Positions 1-8,722 of a stretch of DNA of 64,000 nt are shown here, one piece after another. The first letter of the stretch is position 1, and every line of letters begins with the position of its first letter. The DNA comes from Streptomyces sp. CG1 (lineage in GTDB: Bacteria; Actinomycetota; Actinomycetes; Streptomycetales; Streptomycetaceae): assembly GCF_041080625.1 (NCBI RefSeq), contig NZ_CP163518.1, positions 7,247,501 to 7,311,500 on the forward strand. The letters run 5' to 3'. Made by a program: the position numbers and the translations under genes. Below the pieces are notes generated by a model that was not told the DNA's origin, did no database searches, and saw only the letters and a list, made by a program, of their open reading frames with translations.

Positions 1-306
1 TGCGCGGAGATGTTCTTCCTGCTCGACGGCGCCGCCGACATCCTCTCCGGCGAGGACGTCGTCACCGCCGGCCCCGGCGACCTCGTCGTCGTCCCGCCCG
101 GCAAGCCGCACGCCTTCGCCGCCGTACCGGGAGCGGACGCGGATCTGCTCATCGTGATCACACCCGGTGTCGAGCGCTTCGAGTACTTCCGCCATCTGCG
201 GCGCATCGCCCTCGGCGAGGCCACACCGGAAAGCCTCCTGGAGGTGCAGGAGCTGTACGACAACCACTTCCTCGAGAGCGCCGTGTGGGACGCCCGGCGC
301 CACTGA
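1..306 (+). CDS. Cupin-domain protein, C-terminal part (5' end outside window)
   Basis: The reading frame is open from the first base and ends at a TGA at 304-306, so the gene starts upstream of the window. An ATG at base 10 is internal to the fold and is not a convincing start. About 101 residues are visible. The run [16 protein letters not shown] is the second cupin motif (G..P.G..H), placing the metal or ligand site in a small beta barrel. A helical tail follows ([19 protein letters not shown]), typical of actinobacterial single-cupin proteins of unknown substrate. No partner gene can be inferred because the upstream side is not visible. Substrate and role are unknown. Confidence 0.75.
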   Translation, partial: CAEMFFLLDGAADILSGEDVVTAGPGDLVVVPPGKPHAFAAVPGADADLLIVITPGVERFEYFRHLRRIALGEATPESLLEVQELYDNHFLESAVWDARRH

Positions 307-433
307 GGGCGGAGGCTTCGGCGAACCGCGGACGAGCGGGGGGAGCGGGGACCCGGTAAACCGTTTCACGGGCACCCGCCGCCGACCCATAGGATTGGGG
401 CTAACCACACACACTCACCCAGAGGATCGCTGC

Positions 434-730
434 ATGCCTGGCATCACGCGCGAGGAGGTCGCCCACCTCGCCCGGCTGGCGCGTCTGGAGCTGAAGCCCG
501 AAGAACTCGACCACTTCGCGGGACAGCTGGACGACATCATCGGCGCGGTCGCCCGCGTCAGCGAGGTCGCCGACCAAGACGTACCGCCGACCTCGCACCC
601 GCTCCCGCTGACGAACGTCATGCGGCCGGACGAGGTCCGTCCCTCGCTCACCCCCGAGCAGGCGCTGTCCGGCGCCCCGGCCCAGGAGCAGCAGCGTTTC
701 AAGGTGCCGCAGATCCTGGGGGAGGAGTGA
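434..730 (+). CDS. gatC: Asp-tRNA(Asn)/Glu-tRNA(Gln) amidotransferase subunit C
   Basis: This 98-residue protein matches GatC in length and pattern ([18 protein letters not shown] near the start, LRPDEV-like [12 protein letters not shown] in the middle). GatC wraps around GatA and GatB and stabilises the GatCAB complex, which amidates mischarged Glu-tRNA(Gln) and Asp-tRNA(Asn). It is the first gene of a gatC-gatA-small ORF-gatB operon; its stop is 5 bases before the gatA ATG. The start ATG has only a weak purine-rich site upstream. A TAGGAT hexamer at 390-395 could be a -10 box, but its -35 spacing is poor, so no promoter is called. Confidence 0.95.
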   Translation: MPGITREEVAHLARLARLELKPEELDHFAGQLDDIIGAVARVSEVADQDVPPTSHPLPLTNVMRPDEVRPSLTPEQALSGAPAQEQQRFKVPQILGEE

Positions 731-735
731 CCGAC

Positions 736-2235
736 ATGACCGACAGCAACATCATCAAGCTCACGGCCGCGCAGATCGCCGAGAAGATCGCCTCCGGCGA
801 GCTGACGGCCGTCGAGGTCACCGAGGCCCACCTCGCCCGCATCGAGGCCGTCGACGAGAAGGTGCACGCCTTCCTGTACGTCGACCGCGAAGGCGCCCTC
901 GCCCAGGCCCGCGCCGTGGACGCGAAGCGGGAGCGAGGGGAGAAGCTCGGGCCGCTGGCCGGCGTTCCGCTCGCGCTCAAGGACATCTTCACCACCGAGG
1001 GCGTGCCCACGACCGTCGGCTCGAAGATCCTGGAAGGGTGGATCCCGCCGTATGACGCCACCCTCACCAAGAAGCTGAAGGCCGCCGACGTCGTCATCCT
1101 CGGCAAGACCAACATGGACGAGTTCGCCATGGGGTCCTCCACCGAGAACAGCGCGTACGGGCCGACCGGCAACCCCTGGGATCTCACCAAGATCCCCGGC
1201 GGATCGGGTGGCGGTTCCTCCGCCGCGCTCGCCTCCTTCGAGGCGCCGCTCGCCATCGGCACCGACACCGGCGGTTCCATCCGCCAGCCGGCCGCCGTCA
1301 CCGGCACGGTCGGCGTGAAGCCGACGTACGGCGCGGTGTCCCGCTTCGGCATGGTCGCCTTCTCGTCCTCCCTGGACCAGGGCGGTCCCTGCGCCCGTAC
1401 GGTCCTGGATGCCGCCCTGCTGCACGAGGTGATCGCCGGGCACGACCCGCTCGACTCCACCTCCGTCGACGCCCCGGTCCCGCCGGTGGTCGAGGCCGCG
1501 CGCAACGGCTCCGTGGCCGGCATGCGCGTCGGCGTGGTCAAGCAGTTCCGCGGCGAGGGCTACCAGGCCGGTGTCATCCAGCGCTTCGACGAGTCCGTCG
1601 CGCTGCTGAAGGAGCTGGGCGCCGAGATCGTCGAGCTGGACTGCCCGTCCTTCGATCTCGGTCTGTCGGCGTACTACCTGATCGCGCCCTCCGAGTGCTC
1701 CTCCAACCTCGCCCGCTTCGACGGCCTGCGCTACGGCCTGCGGACCGGCGACGACGGCGGCCACTCGGCCGAGGAGGTCACCTCCCTCACCCGCGAGGCC
1801 GGCTTCGGCCCCGAGGTGAAGCGCCGGATCATGCTCGGCACGTACGCGCTGTCGAGCGGCTACTACGACGCGTACTACGGTTCCGCGCAGAAGGTCCGCA
1901 CGCTCATCACGCGTGACTTCGAGAAGGCCTTCGAGCAGGTGGACGTCATCGTCTCGCCGACGACGCCCACCACCGCCTTCCCGATCGGCGAGCGCGCCGA
2001 CGACCCGATGGCGATGTACCTCGCGGACCTGTGCACCATCCCGACCAACCTGGCGGGCAACGCGGCCATGTCCCTGCCCTGCGGTCTCGCCCCGGAGGAC
2101 AACCTCCCGGTGGGCCTGCAGATCATCGCCCCGGCGATGCAGGACGACCGCCTGTACAAGGTGGGCGCCGCCGTCGAGGCCGCCTTCGTGGAAAAGTGGG
2201 GACACCCGCTGCTGGAGGAGGCTCCGTCGCTGTGA
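736..2235 (+). CDS. gatA: Asp-tRNA(Asn)/Glu-tRNA(Gln) amidotransferase subunit A
   Basis: This 499-residue amidase-signature protein is the glutaminase subunit of GatCAB. It hydrolyses glutamine and passes ammonia to GatB. The Ser-cisSer-Lys triad is visible: Lys82 in [10 protein letters not shown], Ser157 in PGGSGGGSS and Ser181 in [12 protein letters not shown]. The ATG at 736 is chosen because GGGGGAGGAG lies at the right distance upstream; a GTG at 727 overlapping the gatC stop would add three residues and is possible. Its last four bases overlap the GTG of the next small gene, a sign of translational coupling. Confidence 0.96.
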   Translation: MTDSNIIKLTAAQIAEKIASGELTAVEVTEAHLARIEAVDEKVHAFLYVDREGALAQARAVDAKRERGEKLGPLAGVPLALKDIFTTEGVPTTVGSKILEGWIPPYDATLTKKLKAADVVILGKTNMDEFAMGSSTENSAYGPTGNPWDLTKIPGGSGGGSSAALASFEAPLAIGTDTGGSIRQPAAVTGTVGVKPTYGAVSRFGMVAFSSSLDQGGPCARTVLDAALLHEVIAGHDPLDSTSVDAPVPPVVEAARNGSVAGMRVGVVKQFRGEGYQAGVIQRFDESVALLKELGAEIVELDCPSFDLGLSAYYLIAPSECSSNLARFDGLRYGLRTGDDGGHSAEEVTSLTREAGFGPEVKRRIMLGTYALSSGYYDAYYGSAQKVRTLITRDFEKAFEQVDVIVSPTTPTTAFPIGERADDPMAMYLADLCTIPTNLAGNAAMSLPCGLAPEDNLPVGLQIIAPAMQDDRLYKVGAAVEAAFVEKWGHPLLEEAPSL

Positions 2236-2471
2236 GCAAGCTGTCCAAGGCCAAGGACTTCAAGAAGTCCAAGTCCGGTACGTACCTGTCGATGGCCACG
2301 ACCGCGTTCGGCGCGATCGGTGTCGCCAAGCAGATCAAGAAGGCCCGCGCCGAGCACGACACGCTGCGGCTGGTCGACGCCACGGTCTCCGCCGTGGCGA
2401 TCGTGACCGGCCTCGCGATCCTCTACCGCGAGCTGAAGCGGCTGGGCGACGACGACGTCCTGCTGGGCTGA
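2232..2471 (+). CDS. Small membrane protein inside the gat operon
   Basis: A 79-residue basic protein starts with GTG overlapping the gatA stop (GTGA) and ends 16 bases before gatB. The N-terminus is lysine-rich ([15 protein letters not shown]). A hydrophobic stretch near residues 45-65 ([20 protein letters not shown]) is followed by a charged tail, so one membrane helix is likely. I do not recognise a named family. The overlap with gatA and tight spacing to gatB mean it must be co-transcribed and probably translationally coupled. A link to tRNA amidation is only suggested by position. Confidence 0.8.
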   Translation: MSKLSKAKDFKKSKSGTYLSMATTAFGAIGVAKQIKKARAEHDTLRLVDATVSAVAIVTGLAILYRELKRLGDDDVLLG

Positions 2472-2487
2472 GAGGGAAGTTTTCACC

Positions 2488-4002
2488 GTGACCACCACGA
2501 CTGACCTGGTGTCGTACGAGGACGCGCTGGCGTCGTACGACCCCGTCATGGGCCTCGAGGTCCATGTCGAACTCGGCACCAGGACCAAGATGTTCTGCGG
2601 GTGTTCGACCGAGCTGGGCGCCGAGCCCAACTCGCAGACCTGCCCGACCTGCCTCGGCCTGCCCGGCGCGCTCCCGGTCGTCAACGCGACCGGCGTCGAG
2701 TCCGCGATCAAGATCGGTCTCGCGCTGAACTGCGAGATCGCCGAGTGGTGCCGCTTCGCCCGGAAGAACTACTTCTATCCGGACATGCCGAAGAACTTCC
2801 AGACCTCCCAGTACGACGAGCCGATCGCCTTCAACGGCTACCTCGACGTACAGCTGGAGGACGGCGAGACCTTCCGCGTGGAGATCGAGCGCGCCCACAT
2901 GGAGGAGGACACCGGCAAGTCCACCCACGTGGGTGGCGCGACCGGTCGTATCCATGGCGCCTCGCACTCGCTGCTGGACTACAACCGCGCGGGCATCCCG
3001 CTCATCGAGATCGTCACCAAGCCGATCGTCGGTGCCGGTGAGCGCGCCCCCGAGGTGGCGAAGGCGTACGTCCGTGAGCTGCGCGAGCTCATCCGTGCCC
3101 TCGGCGTGTCCGAGGCCCGCATGGAGATGGGCCAGATGCGCTGCGACGTGAACCTGTCGCTGATGCCCAAGGACGCCGACAAGTTCGGCACGCGCTCCGA
3201 GACGAAGAACGTCAACTCGCTGCGCTCCGTGGAGCGTGCGGCCCGCTTCGAGATCATGCGGCACGCCGCCGTGCTCTCGTCCGGCGGCACGATCGTCCAG
3301 GAGACCCGCCACTTCCACGAGGACACCGGGTCCACGACCTCGGGCCGCGTGAAGGAGGAGGCCGAGGACTACCGGTACTTCCCGGAGCCCGATCTCGTGC
3401 CGGTCGCGCCCTCGCGTGAGTGGGTCGAGGAGATCCGCGCGGCCCTGCCCGAGATGCCGCTGGCCCGCCGTAACCGGCTGCTCGCGGACTGGGGTATTTC
3501 GGCCACGGACATGCAGGCGATCCTCAACGCCGGTGCGCTGGACCCGATCGTCGCCACGATCGAGGCCGGTGCCGACGCCGCCTCCGCCCGCAAGTGGTGG
3601 ATGGGCGAACTGGCGCGTAGCGCCAACGAGTCGGGCAAGGCGCTGGACGAGCTGGCCATCACCCCGGAGCAGGTGGCCCGGGTGACCTCGCTCGTCGCCG
3701 AGGGCTCCCTGAACGACAAGCTGGCCCGTCAGGTCATCGAGGGCGTCCTCGCGGGCGAAGGCACCCCGGACGAGGTCGTCGAGAAGCGCGGTCTCAAGGT
3801 CGTTTCCGACGATTCGGCCCTTGGCACGGCTGTCGACGAGGCCATCGCCGGCAACCCCGGTGTCGCAGACAAGATCCGCGGCGGCAAGGTGGCCGCGGCC
3901 GGCGCCCTGGTCGGCGCGGTCATGAAGGCGACCCGGGGCCAGGCCGACGCGGCCCGCGTCAAGGAACTGATCCTGGAGAAGCTGGGCGTGAGCGAGGGCT
4001 GA
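2488..4002 (+). CDS. gatB: Asp-tRNA(Asn)/Glu-tRNA(Gln) amidotransferase subunit B
   Basis: This 504-residue GatB is the kinase and tRNA-binding subunit. It phosphorylates the misacylated Glu or Asp and transfers ammonia supplied by GatA. The N-terminal cradle shows [10 protein letters not shown] and the zinc-site cysteines C37, C39, C52 and C55 (CGC...TCPTC). The signature [16 protein letters not shown] and the C-terminal YqeY-like helical domain (from about residue 350) are present. Length is normal for the family. GTG at 2488 follows GAGAGGGAAG. The gene ends the operon, and a strong hairpin follows 16 bases later. Confidence 0.97.
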   Translation: MTTTTDLVSYEDALASYDPVMGLEVHVELGTRTKMFCGCSTELGAEPNSQTCPTCLGLPGALPVVNATGVESAIKIGLALNCEIAEWCRFARKNYFYPDMPKNFQTSQYDEPIAFNGYLDVQLEDGETFRVEIERAHMEEDTGKSTHVGGATGRIHGASHSLLDYNRAGIPLIEIVTKPIVGAGERAPEVAKAYVRELRELIRALGVSEARMEMGQMRCDVNLSLMPKDADKFGTRSETKNVNSLRSVERAARFEIMRHAAVLSSGGTIVQETRHFHEDTGSTTSGRVKEEAEDYRYFPEPDLVPVAPSREWVEEIRAALPEMPLARRNRLLADWGISATDMQAILNAGALDPIVATIEAGADAASARKWWMGELARSANESGKALDELAITPEQVARVTSLVAEGSLNDKLARQVIEGVLAGEGTPDEVVEKRGLKVVSDDSALGTAVDEAIAGNPGVADKIRGGKVAAAGALVGAVMKATRGQADAARVKELILEKLGVSEG

Positions 4003-4017
4003 GCCCGCACCGCGCAC

Positions 4018-4055
4018 CGTACGGCCCCGGAAGGCATCCCCTCCGGGGCCGTACG
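4018..4055 (+). terminator. Intrinsic terminator after gatB
   Basis: A perfect inverted repeat, CGTACGGCCCCGG at 4018-4030 and its complement at 4043-4055, encloses a 12-base loop (14 pairs if the flanking A-T pair is counted). No U tract follows, as is usual in Streptomyces. It lies just after the gatB stop and before the next promoter. Confidence 0.75.
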
Positions 4056-4111
4056 CATCTCCGGGTACCCTGCTCCCCATGCTCGCGGCGGACGTACTAC
4101 GCTCGCCCGCC

Positions 4112-4435
4112 ATGAGTGGACGCACCGATTCCGATACCGGACCCCCGATAGCAGAGGACACGGACCAGCAGATCGGGGAGGAGCCGATCGGGGAGGCCCG
4201 TCGAGCCCGTTGGATCGCGGCCGCCACCGGGGTGCTGCTGGCGCTCGCGGGGCTGGCCGCCGCGCTGGTGCGGTTCACCGGAACCGCACCGGTCCGCGTC
4301 CCTGCCTCCTTCGCCCTCGGCGCCGCCGTGTGCGCGCTCGCCGCGGTGCTCGGGGCCAAGGGCCGTACGCGCAGAGCCTTGTGGCTGTTGATCGTGGGGA
4401 CCATGGTCATGGCGTTCGGGGATCAGTCCGACTGA
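4112..4435 (+). CDS. Small two-helix membrane protein (DUF2530-like)
   Basis: A 107-residue protein has a charged N-terminus of about 35 residues and then two hydrophobic helices (IAAATGVLLALAGLAAALV, and LWLLIVGTMVMAFG near the end), with a third weaker one between them. This architecture fits the actinobacterial DUF2530 family; that assignment is from memory and tentative. I use the ATG at 4112 (MSGRTDSD). An in-frame ATG at 4079 would add 11 residues but shows no ribosome site. It sits alone between the gatB terminator and the MMPL gene. Function unknown. Confidence 0.7.
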   Translation: MSGRTDSDTGPPIAEDTDQQIGEEPIGEARRARWIAAATGVLLALAGLAAALVRFTGTAPVRVPASFALGAAVCALAAVLGAKGRTRRALWLLIVGTMVMAFGDQSD

Positions 4436-4666
4436 AACGGGCGAAGTGCCGCCCGAAGCCCGCGAAATGCCTCTCGTGGCGACAGAGTTCGCGGGAATGT
4501 CCTGTGACGTCCCTCCCACTCTTGTGAATAAGCCCACGAACACGGCAAACGATCACTTTCCCCTGCAAGAGTGTCCTGCGATTGCTTATACGTTCTTTGC
4601 GGGCTGTTCACTTTTGGACGATCGTTCCCGGTCAAAGATCCACACATCGTCCCTGGGAGCACGTCC

Positions 4667-6898
4667 GTGGCAGACCTCGCCCGTTGGTGTGTCCGGCATC
4701 GGCTGATCGCGGTGCTGCTGTGGCTCCTCGCCTTCGGCGGGGTCACCGCTGCCGCCGCCGTGGCCGGTACGGCGTACTCGAACGACTACGAGGTCCCCGG
4801 CACCGAGTCCGGCCGCGCGACACAGCTGCTCGAAGAGGGGTTCCCAGGCCTCGGCGGGGACAGCGACACCGTGGTCTGGCACACCGCCACCGGCACCGTC
4901 CGCGCCGCAGACGTCGAGCAGACCATGACCCAGACCCTGGACCGGATCGCCGCGCTGCCCGGCGTCGCCTCGGTGACCGGCCCGTACCGCGGCCAGGGCG
5001 GGCACCGGATCAGCGCCGACGGCCACACGGCCTACGCCACCGTCAGCTTCACCCAGTCCGCCGAGCACATCGGCGCCTCCGAGGCGCGGGCCGTGGTGCG
5101 TACCGCCAAGGCCGCCGAGGCCGACGGACTCCAGGTCGAGCTGGGTGGCAGCGCGATCGGGCTCACCGCGTCCCCGCGCGAGCACACCGCCGAGCTGGTC
5201 GGCGTGCTCGTCGCCGCCGTCGTGCTGTTCCTGGCCTTCGGCTCGCTCGCCGCCTCACTGCTGCCGATCGCCACCGCGCTGGTCGGCGTCGGCACCGCCT
5301 ACGCCGGTATCGGGCTGCTCGGACACGCCATGACGGTCGCCGACTTCGCACCCATGCTCGGCATGCTGATCGGCCTCGGCGTCGGTATCGACTACGCGCT
5401 GTTCATCGTGACCCGGCACCGGCGCGGACTGAAACGCGGCCTGAGCGTCACCGAGGCCGCCGTGAACGCCGTGGCCACCACCGGACGCGCGGTCGTCTTC
5501 GCGGGTGCGACGGTGTGCATAGCCCTGCTGGGGATGCTGACCCTGCGGCTGGGCTTCCTCAACGGGGTCGCCGTGGCCGCCTCGCTGACGGTCGTGCTCA
5601 CCGTCGCCGCCTCGGTCACCCTGCTGCCCGCCCTGCTGTCGTACCTCGGCCCCCGCGCCCTCAGCCGCCGTGAACGGCGCCGGCTCGCCGAGCACGGGCC
5701 GCGCCCGGAACTGCCCACCGGTCTCGCCGCCCGCTGGTCGGCGCTCGTGGAACGCCGCCCCAAGCTGCTCGCCGGGCTCGCCGTCGCCGTCATCGCCGTA
5801 CTCGCCCTGCCGACCCTCTCCCTCCACCTCGGCACCTCCGACCAGGGCAACGACCCGCGCACCGCCACCACCCGCAAGGCCTACGACCTGCTCGCCGAGG
5901 GCTTCGGACCCGGGGTGAACGGGCCGCTCACCCTGGTGACCCGGGTGGACGGCGCCACCGACAAGCTCGCCCTGGACAACCTCGACACGACCCTGCGCGA
6001 CACCCAGGGCGTCGCCTCTGTCACCCCGGCCGTCTACGACACCGGCGGCGGCACCGCCTACCTCACCGTCGTCCCCGACTCCGCGCCCCAGTCGCAGAGC
6101 ACCAGTGACCTCGTGGACCGGCTGCGCACCGAGGTGCTGCCGCGCGCGGAGACCGGCACCTCCCTCGACATCCAGGTCGGCGGGGTCACCGCAGGCTACG
6201 ACGACTTCGCGGATGTGATCGTCGGCAAACTGCCACTGTTCATCGGCGCGGTCATCGGGCTCGGCTGTCTGCTGCTGCTCGTCGCGTTCCGCTCGCTCGG
6301 CATCCCGCTGAAGGCCGCGGTGATGAACATCGCCGCCGTGGCCGCCGCGTTCGGTGTAGTCGTCGCCGTCTTCCAGTGGGGCTGGGGCAGCGAACTGCTG
6401 GGTCTGGGCCGGGCGGGTCCCATCGAACCGTTCCTGCCGGTCATCATGGTGTCGGTGTTGTTCGGCCTCTCCATGGACTACCAGGTGTTCCTGGTCAGCC
6501 GGATGTATGAGGAGTGGCTTGAGACCGGCGACAACCGGCGCGCCGTGCGCGTGGGCCTCGCCGAGACCAGCCGGGTCATCAACTCCGCCGCGGTCATCAT
6601 GATCTCGGTCTTCCTCGCCTTCGTGCTCAGCGGCGACCGCGTCATCGCGATGTTCGGCATCGCGCTGGCCGCCGCCGTCGCCCTGGACGCCTTCGTCCTG
6701 CGCACTCTGCTCGTGCCCGCGCTGATGCATCTGCTCGGCGCCGCCACCTGGTGGCTGCCCGCCTGGCTCGAACGCCGGCTGCCCCGGGTCAGCATCGAGC
6801 CGCCCGAGTGCCGCGCCGCACATGAGAGGCTCGGCAGGATGCCGGTGGAGGAACTGCGGAAGGAAGGCCACCCCGATGTACGCGATATCCCTGGGTGA
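4667..6898 (+). CDS. MMPL/RND-family membrane transporter
   Basis: A 743-residue, 12-helix transporter with the duplicated MMPL layout: helix 1, a large extracytoplasmic loop (about residues 35-165), helices 2-6, a cytoplasmic linker, then the same again. Both proton-relay Asp-Tyr pairs are visible, GVGIDYALF near residue 240 and GLSMDYQVF near 602. Relatives export lipids or drugs using the proton gradient; the substrate here is unknown. GTG at 4667 is chosen because CTGGGAGC is upstream and the first helix follows directly; longer in-frame starts would add an unrelated leader. The end overlaps the next acetyltransferase gene by 23 bases. Confidence 0.92.
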   Translation: MADLARWCVRHRLIAVLLWLLAFGGVTAAAAVAGTAYSNDYEVPGTESGRATQLLEEGFPGLGGDSDTVVWHTATGTVRAADVEQTMTQTLDRIAALPGVASVTGPYRGQGGHRISADGHTAYATVSFTQSAEHIGASEARAVVRTAKAAEADGLQVELGGSAIGLTASPREHTAELVGVLVAAVVLFLAFGSLAASLLPIATALVGVGTAYAGIGLLGHAMTVADFAPMLGMLIGLGVGIDYALFIVTRHRRGLKRGLSVTEAAVNAVATTGRAVVFAGATVCIALLGMLTLRLGFLNGVAVAASLTVVLTVAASVTLLPALLSYLGPRALSRRERRRLAEHGPRPELPTGLAARWSALVERRPKLLAGLAVAVIAVLALPTLSLHLGTSDQGNDPRTATTRKAYDLLAEGFGPGVNGPLTLVTRVDGATDKLALDNLDTTLRDTQGVASVTPAVYDTGGGTAYLTVVPDSAPQSQSTSDLVDRLRTEVLPRAETGTSLDIQVGGVTAGYDDFADVIVGKLPLFIGAVIGLGCLLLLVAFRSLGIPLKAAVMNIAAVAAAFGVVVAVFQWGWGSELLGLGRAGPIEPFLPVIMVSVLFGLSMDYQVFLVSRMYEEWLETGDNRRAVRVGLAETSRVINSAAVIMISVFLAFVLSGDRVIAMFGIALAAAVALDAFVLRTLLVPALMHLLGAATWWLPAWLERRLPRVSIEPPECRAAHERLGRMPVEELRKEGHPDVRDIPG

Positions 6899-7451
6899 CG
6901 ACGGCGCCGAGCTGCGGCCCCTGGAGGTCTGGCACGCCGGGGAACTCCTCGCCGGTATCGACCGGGGACGGGAGTTCATCGGCCGGCACATCGGGCTGCC
7001 GGACGTGGTGTCCGACCTGGCGGGCGCCCGTTCCTGGCTGAAGTCGTACGCCGACAAGCGCGGCGCCGACGCCGGCAGCCTGCACGGCATCTGGCTGGAC
7101 GGGAAGCTGGTCGGTGGTCTGCTGTTCCGGGTCTGGGACACCCCGACCGGCGTGTGCGAGGCCGGGTGCTGGCTGGAGCCCGCGGCGGCCGGGCGCGGGC
7201 TGGTCACGCGGGGCATGCGGGTGCTGCTGGACTGGGCCTTCGAGGAACGCGGCATGCACCGCGTGGAGTGGCACGTGTCCTCCGCCAACGAGCCCAGCAT
7301 CAACGTGGCCCGGCGGCTCGGCATGACCCGCGAGGGCGTGCTCCGCGAGAACTTCCCGCACCGGGGTGTGCGGACCAGCACCGAGATCTGGTCCGTACTC
7401 GCCCCGGAATGGCGCGCGGCACGCGCGCGTACGGCGCGCAACGATCATTGA
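6876..7451 (+). CDS. GNAT N-acetyltransferase (RimJ/RimL type)
   Basis: A 191-residue GNAT-fold protein. The acetyl-CoA loop is seen as GRGLVTRGMRVLLDWAF, followed by GMHRVEWHVSSANEPSINVARRLG, the typical RimJ/RimL end where the N...A..LG segment binds CoA. Such enzymes acetylate ribosomal protein N-termini or small amines; the substrate is not evident. The ATG at 6876 has GGAAGG 9-14 bases upstream and lies inside the 3' end of the MMPL gene, so the two are co-transcribed and probably coupled. The stop lies within a direct repeat of ACGATCATT. Confidence 0.9.
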   Translation: MYAISLGDDGAELRPLEVWHAGELLAGIDRGREFIGRHIGLPDVVSDLAGARSWLKSYADKRGADAGSLHGIWLDGKLVGGLLFRVWDTPTGVCEAGCWLEPAAAGRGLVTRGMRVLLDWAFEERGMHRVEWHVSSANEPSINVARRLGMTREGVLRENFPHRGVRTSTEIWSVLAPEWRAARARTARNDH

Positions 7452-7496
7452 CGATCATTAAGGGACTTCTCATACAGCGTCCGTACGGTGCCTGGC

Positions 7497-8123
7497 ATGG
7501 CTACGAAGACTGAGGAAGGCGCCGGGGCCGGCACCACGGCCGGAACCGAGACGCACAACGACGACGAGACGAGGGCGAAGACCGGGACGGCCGGGGAGAC
7601 CGAAGGGGCCGAGGACGCCAAGGCCGCCGAAGCGGCCGACGAGGCCGAAGGGGCTGAGCACTCCGAGGGCCTCGATGCCGAAGAGGACGCCGACGACGCC
7701 GGCGACGGTGATGGTGAGGCCGAGGTGTCCTCCGGGGTCGGTCAGGGCGCCGGTGCCGTCGTGTCCGCCGCGCTGGGCCTCGTCTCGCTCAGCGGTGGCT
7801 GGATCGGCACCGTGGCGGGCGCCCGCGAGCAGCTCGTCGGCCAGCTGCGGACCCCCTCCACGGCGAGCGTCGCCACCCAGATCAAGGCGGTCTACGGCAA
7901 TGCCTGGCACAGCACGGCCCTGTGGGCCGGCCTGTTCGCGCTGGCCGCGCTGTTCACCGGCGTGGTCGTGCTCGCCCGGCCCGCCTTCGGCGCGCCCGGC
8001 CGTCCGCAGGCCCCCTGGATCAAGTCGGTCGCCTGGGCGGGTGTCTGCCTCGGTGCCATCGGCCTGCTGCTGGCCGTCCTGAAGTACTCCGACGCACTTC
8101 TGGGCCTGCCCTCGACCGGCTGA
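7497..8123 (+). CDS. Membrane protein with acidic, disordered N-terminus
   Basis: About 208 residues. The first 80 are almost entirely Ala, Glu, Asp, Gly and Thr, with no predicted fold. The rest is hydrophobic: VVSAALGLVSLSGGWIGTVA, then LWAGLFALAALFTGVVVLA, and a third helix (WAGVCLGAIGLLLAVL). Three membrane helices are likely, with the acidic tail on one side. I do not recognise the family. The ATG at 7497 is used; a GTG at 7488 would add three residues. There is no strong ribosome site. A very strong hairpin follows 16 bases after the stop. Confidence 0.75.
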   Translation: MATKTEEGAGAGTTAGTETHNDDETRAKTGTAGETEGAEDAKAAEAADEAEGAEHSEGLDAEEDADDAGDGDGEAEVSSGVGQGAGAVVSAALGLVSLSGGWIGTVAGAREQLVGQLRTPSTASVATQIKAVYGNAWHSTALWAGLFALAALFTGVVVLARPAFGAPGRPQAPWIKSVAWAGVCLGAIGLLLAVLKYSDALLGLPSTG

Positions 8124-8139
8124 GAACCCGCAGTTCACC

Positions 8140-8186
8140 GGGGCCTTAGGGAGTCCATGAGCACCTCATGGACTCCCTAAGGCCCC
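8140..8186 (+). terminator. Perfect 22-bp hairpin, transcription terminator
   Basis: GGGGCCTTAGGGAGTCCATG and two further bases (8140-8161) are exactly complementary to 8165-8186, leaving only a three-base loop. This is the most stable short palindrome in the window. It lies 16 bases after a stop codon, and it would terminate transcription from either side. Confidence 0.75.
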
Positions 8187-8318
8187 TTACGCGCGCGTGC
8201 GGCCCGTACGCCGCCCGAAGATGCGGAACTCTCCCCATGTGGCGCACCCCCCTGGGAGACGAAGGTGGAGGCATCGCAGAAAGCGACGCACCACACCGAC
8301 TCTCCTCGAAGGACCGCC

Positions 8319-8510
8319 ATGATCGAGCTCGAATACCACAAGATGCGCTCCGCCCAGCTGATCCTCGAGGCCGAGCAGCAGCGCCTGGCCCGCGAGGCCG
8401 CCCGGGCCCGGCGCGCCGCCCGCCACGAGGCCGCAGCCGGCCACGACGGCACGGCCGCCGAGTCCCATACCGGCCGCCCCCGGCGGCGCCGGATCCCGCG
8501 CACCGCGTGA
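8319..8510 (+). CDS. Small basic helical protein
   Basis: A 63-residue protein beginning MIELEYHKMRSAQLILEAEQ and continuing as an Arg/Ala-rich helix, ending in a basic tail (GRPRRRRIPRTA). The ATG has GAAGGA 3-8 bases upstream. It lies alone between two strong hairpins, so it is its own transcription unit. I do not recognise a family. The charge pattern suggests one long amphipathic helix and possible nucleic-acid or membrane contact; that is only inference. Confidence 0.65.
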   Translation: MIELEYHKMRSAQLILEAEQQRLAREAARARRAARHEAAAGHDGTAAESHTGRPRRRRIPRTA

Positions 8511-8586
8511 ACCCCGGACCGCCGGACCGGGGTGGGACGGAGGGCGGTCGCACGGGGGTCGGCCGCCTTCCGGACCTTCCCGGCCA

Positions 8587-8621
8587 GGGCCGTACGACCG
8601 CCCCGCGCGGTCGTACGGCCC
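8587..8621 (+). terminator. Inverted repeat, likely terminator
   Basis: GGGCCGTACGACCGC (8587-8601) pairs perfectly with 8607-8621 around a five-base loop. It follows the small basic gene by 76 bases and lies about 100 bases before the LuxR gene, so it should isolate the two. Confidence 0.6.
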
Positions 8622-8722
8622 GTCCGTCCGTTCCGTCTGTGGATACGACTCTTCCTGCCTCCGGTACGACGATCGGACCGGAGCTGTGGAAAACGGGTGC
8701 CCTGCCGTCCGGACCTCGTGCG

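Noticed and set aside
2335-4410. A 691-codon open frame on the minus strand across gatB
   Set aside because: It is opposite a clear gatB gene and its translation is Arg/Gly/Ala/Val-rich without domains; such shadow frames are usual in high-GC DNA.
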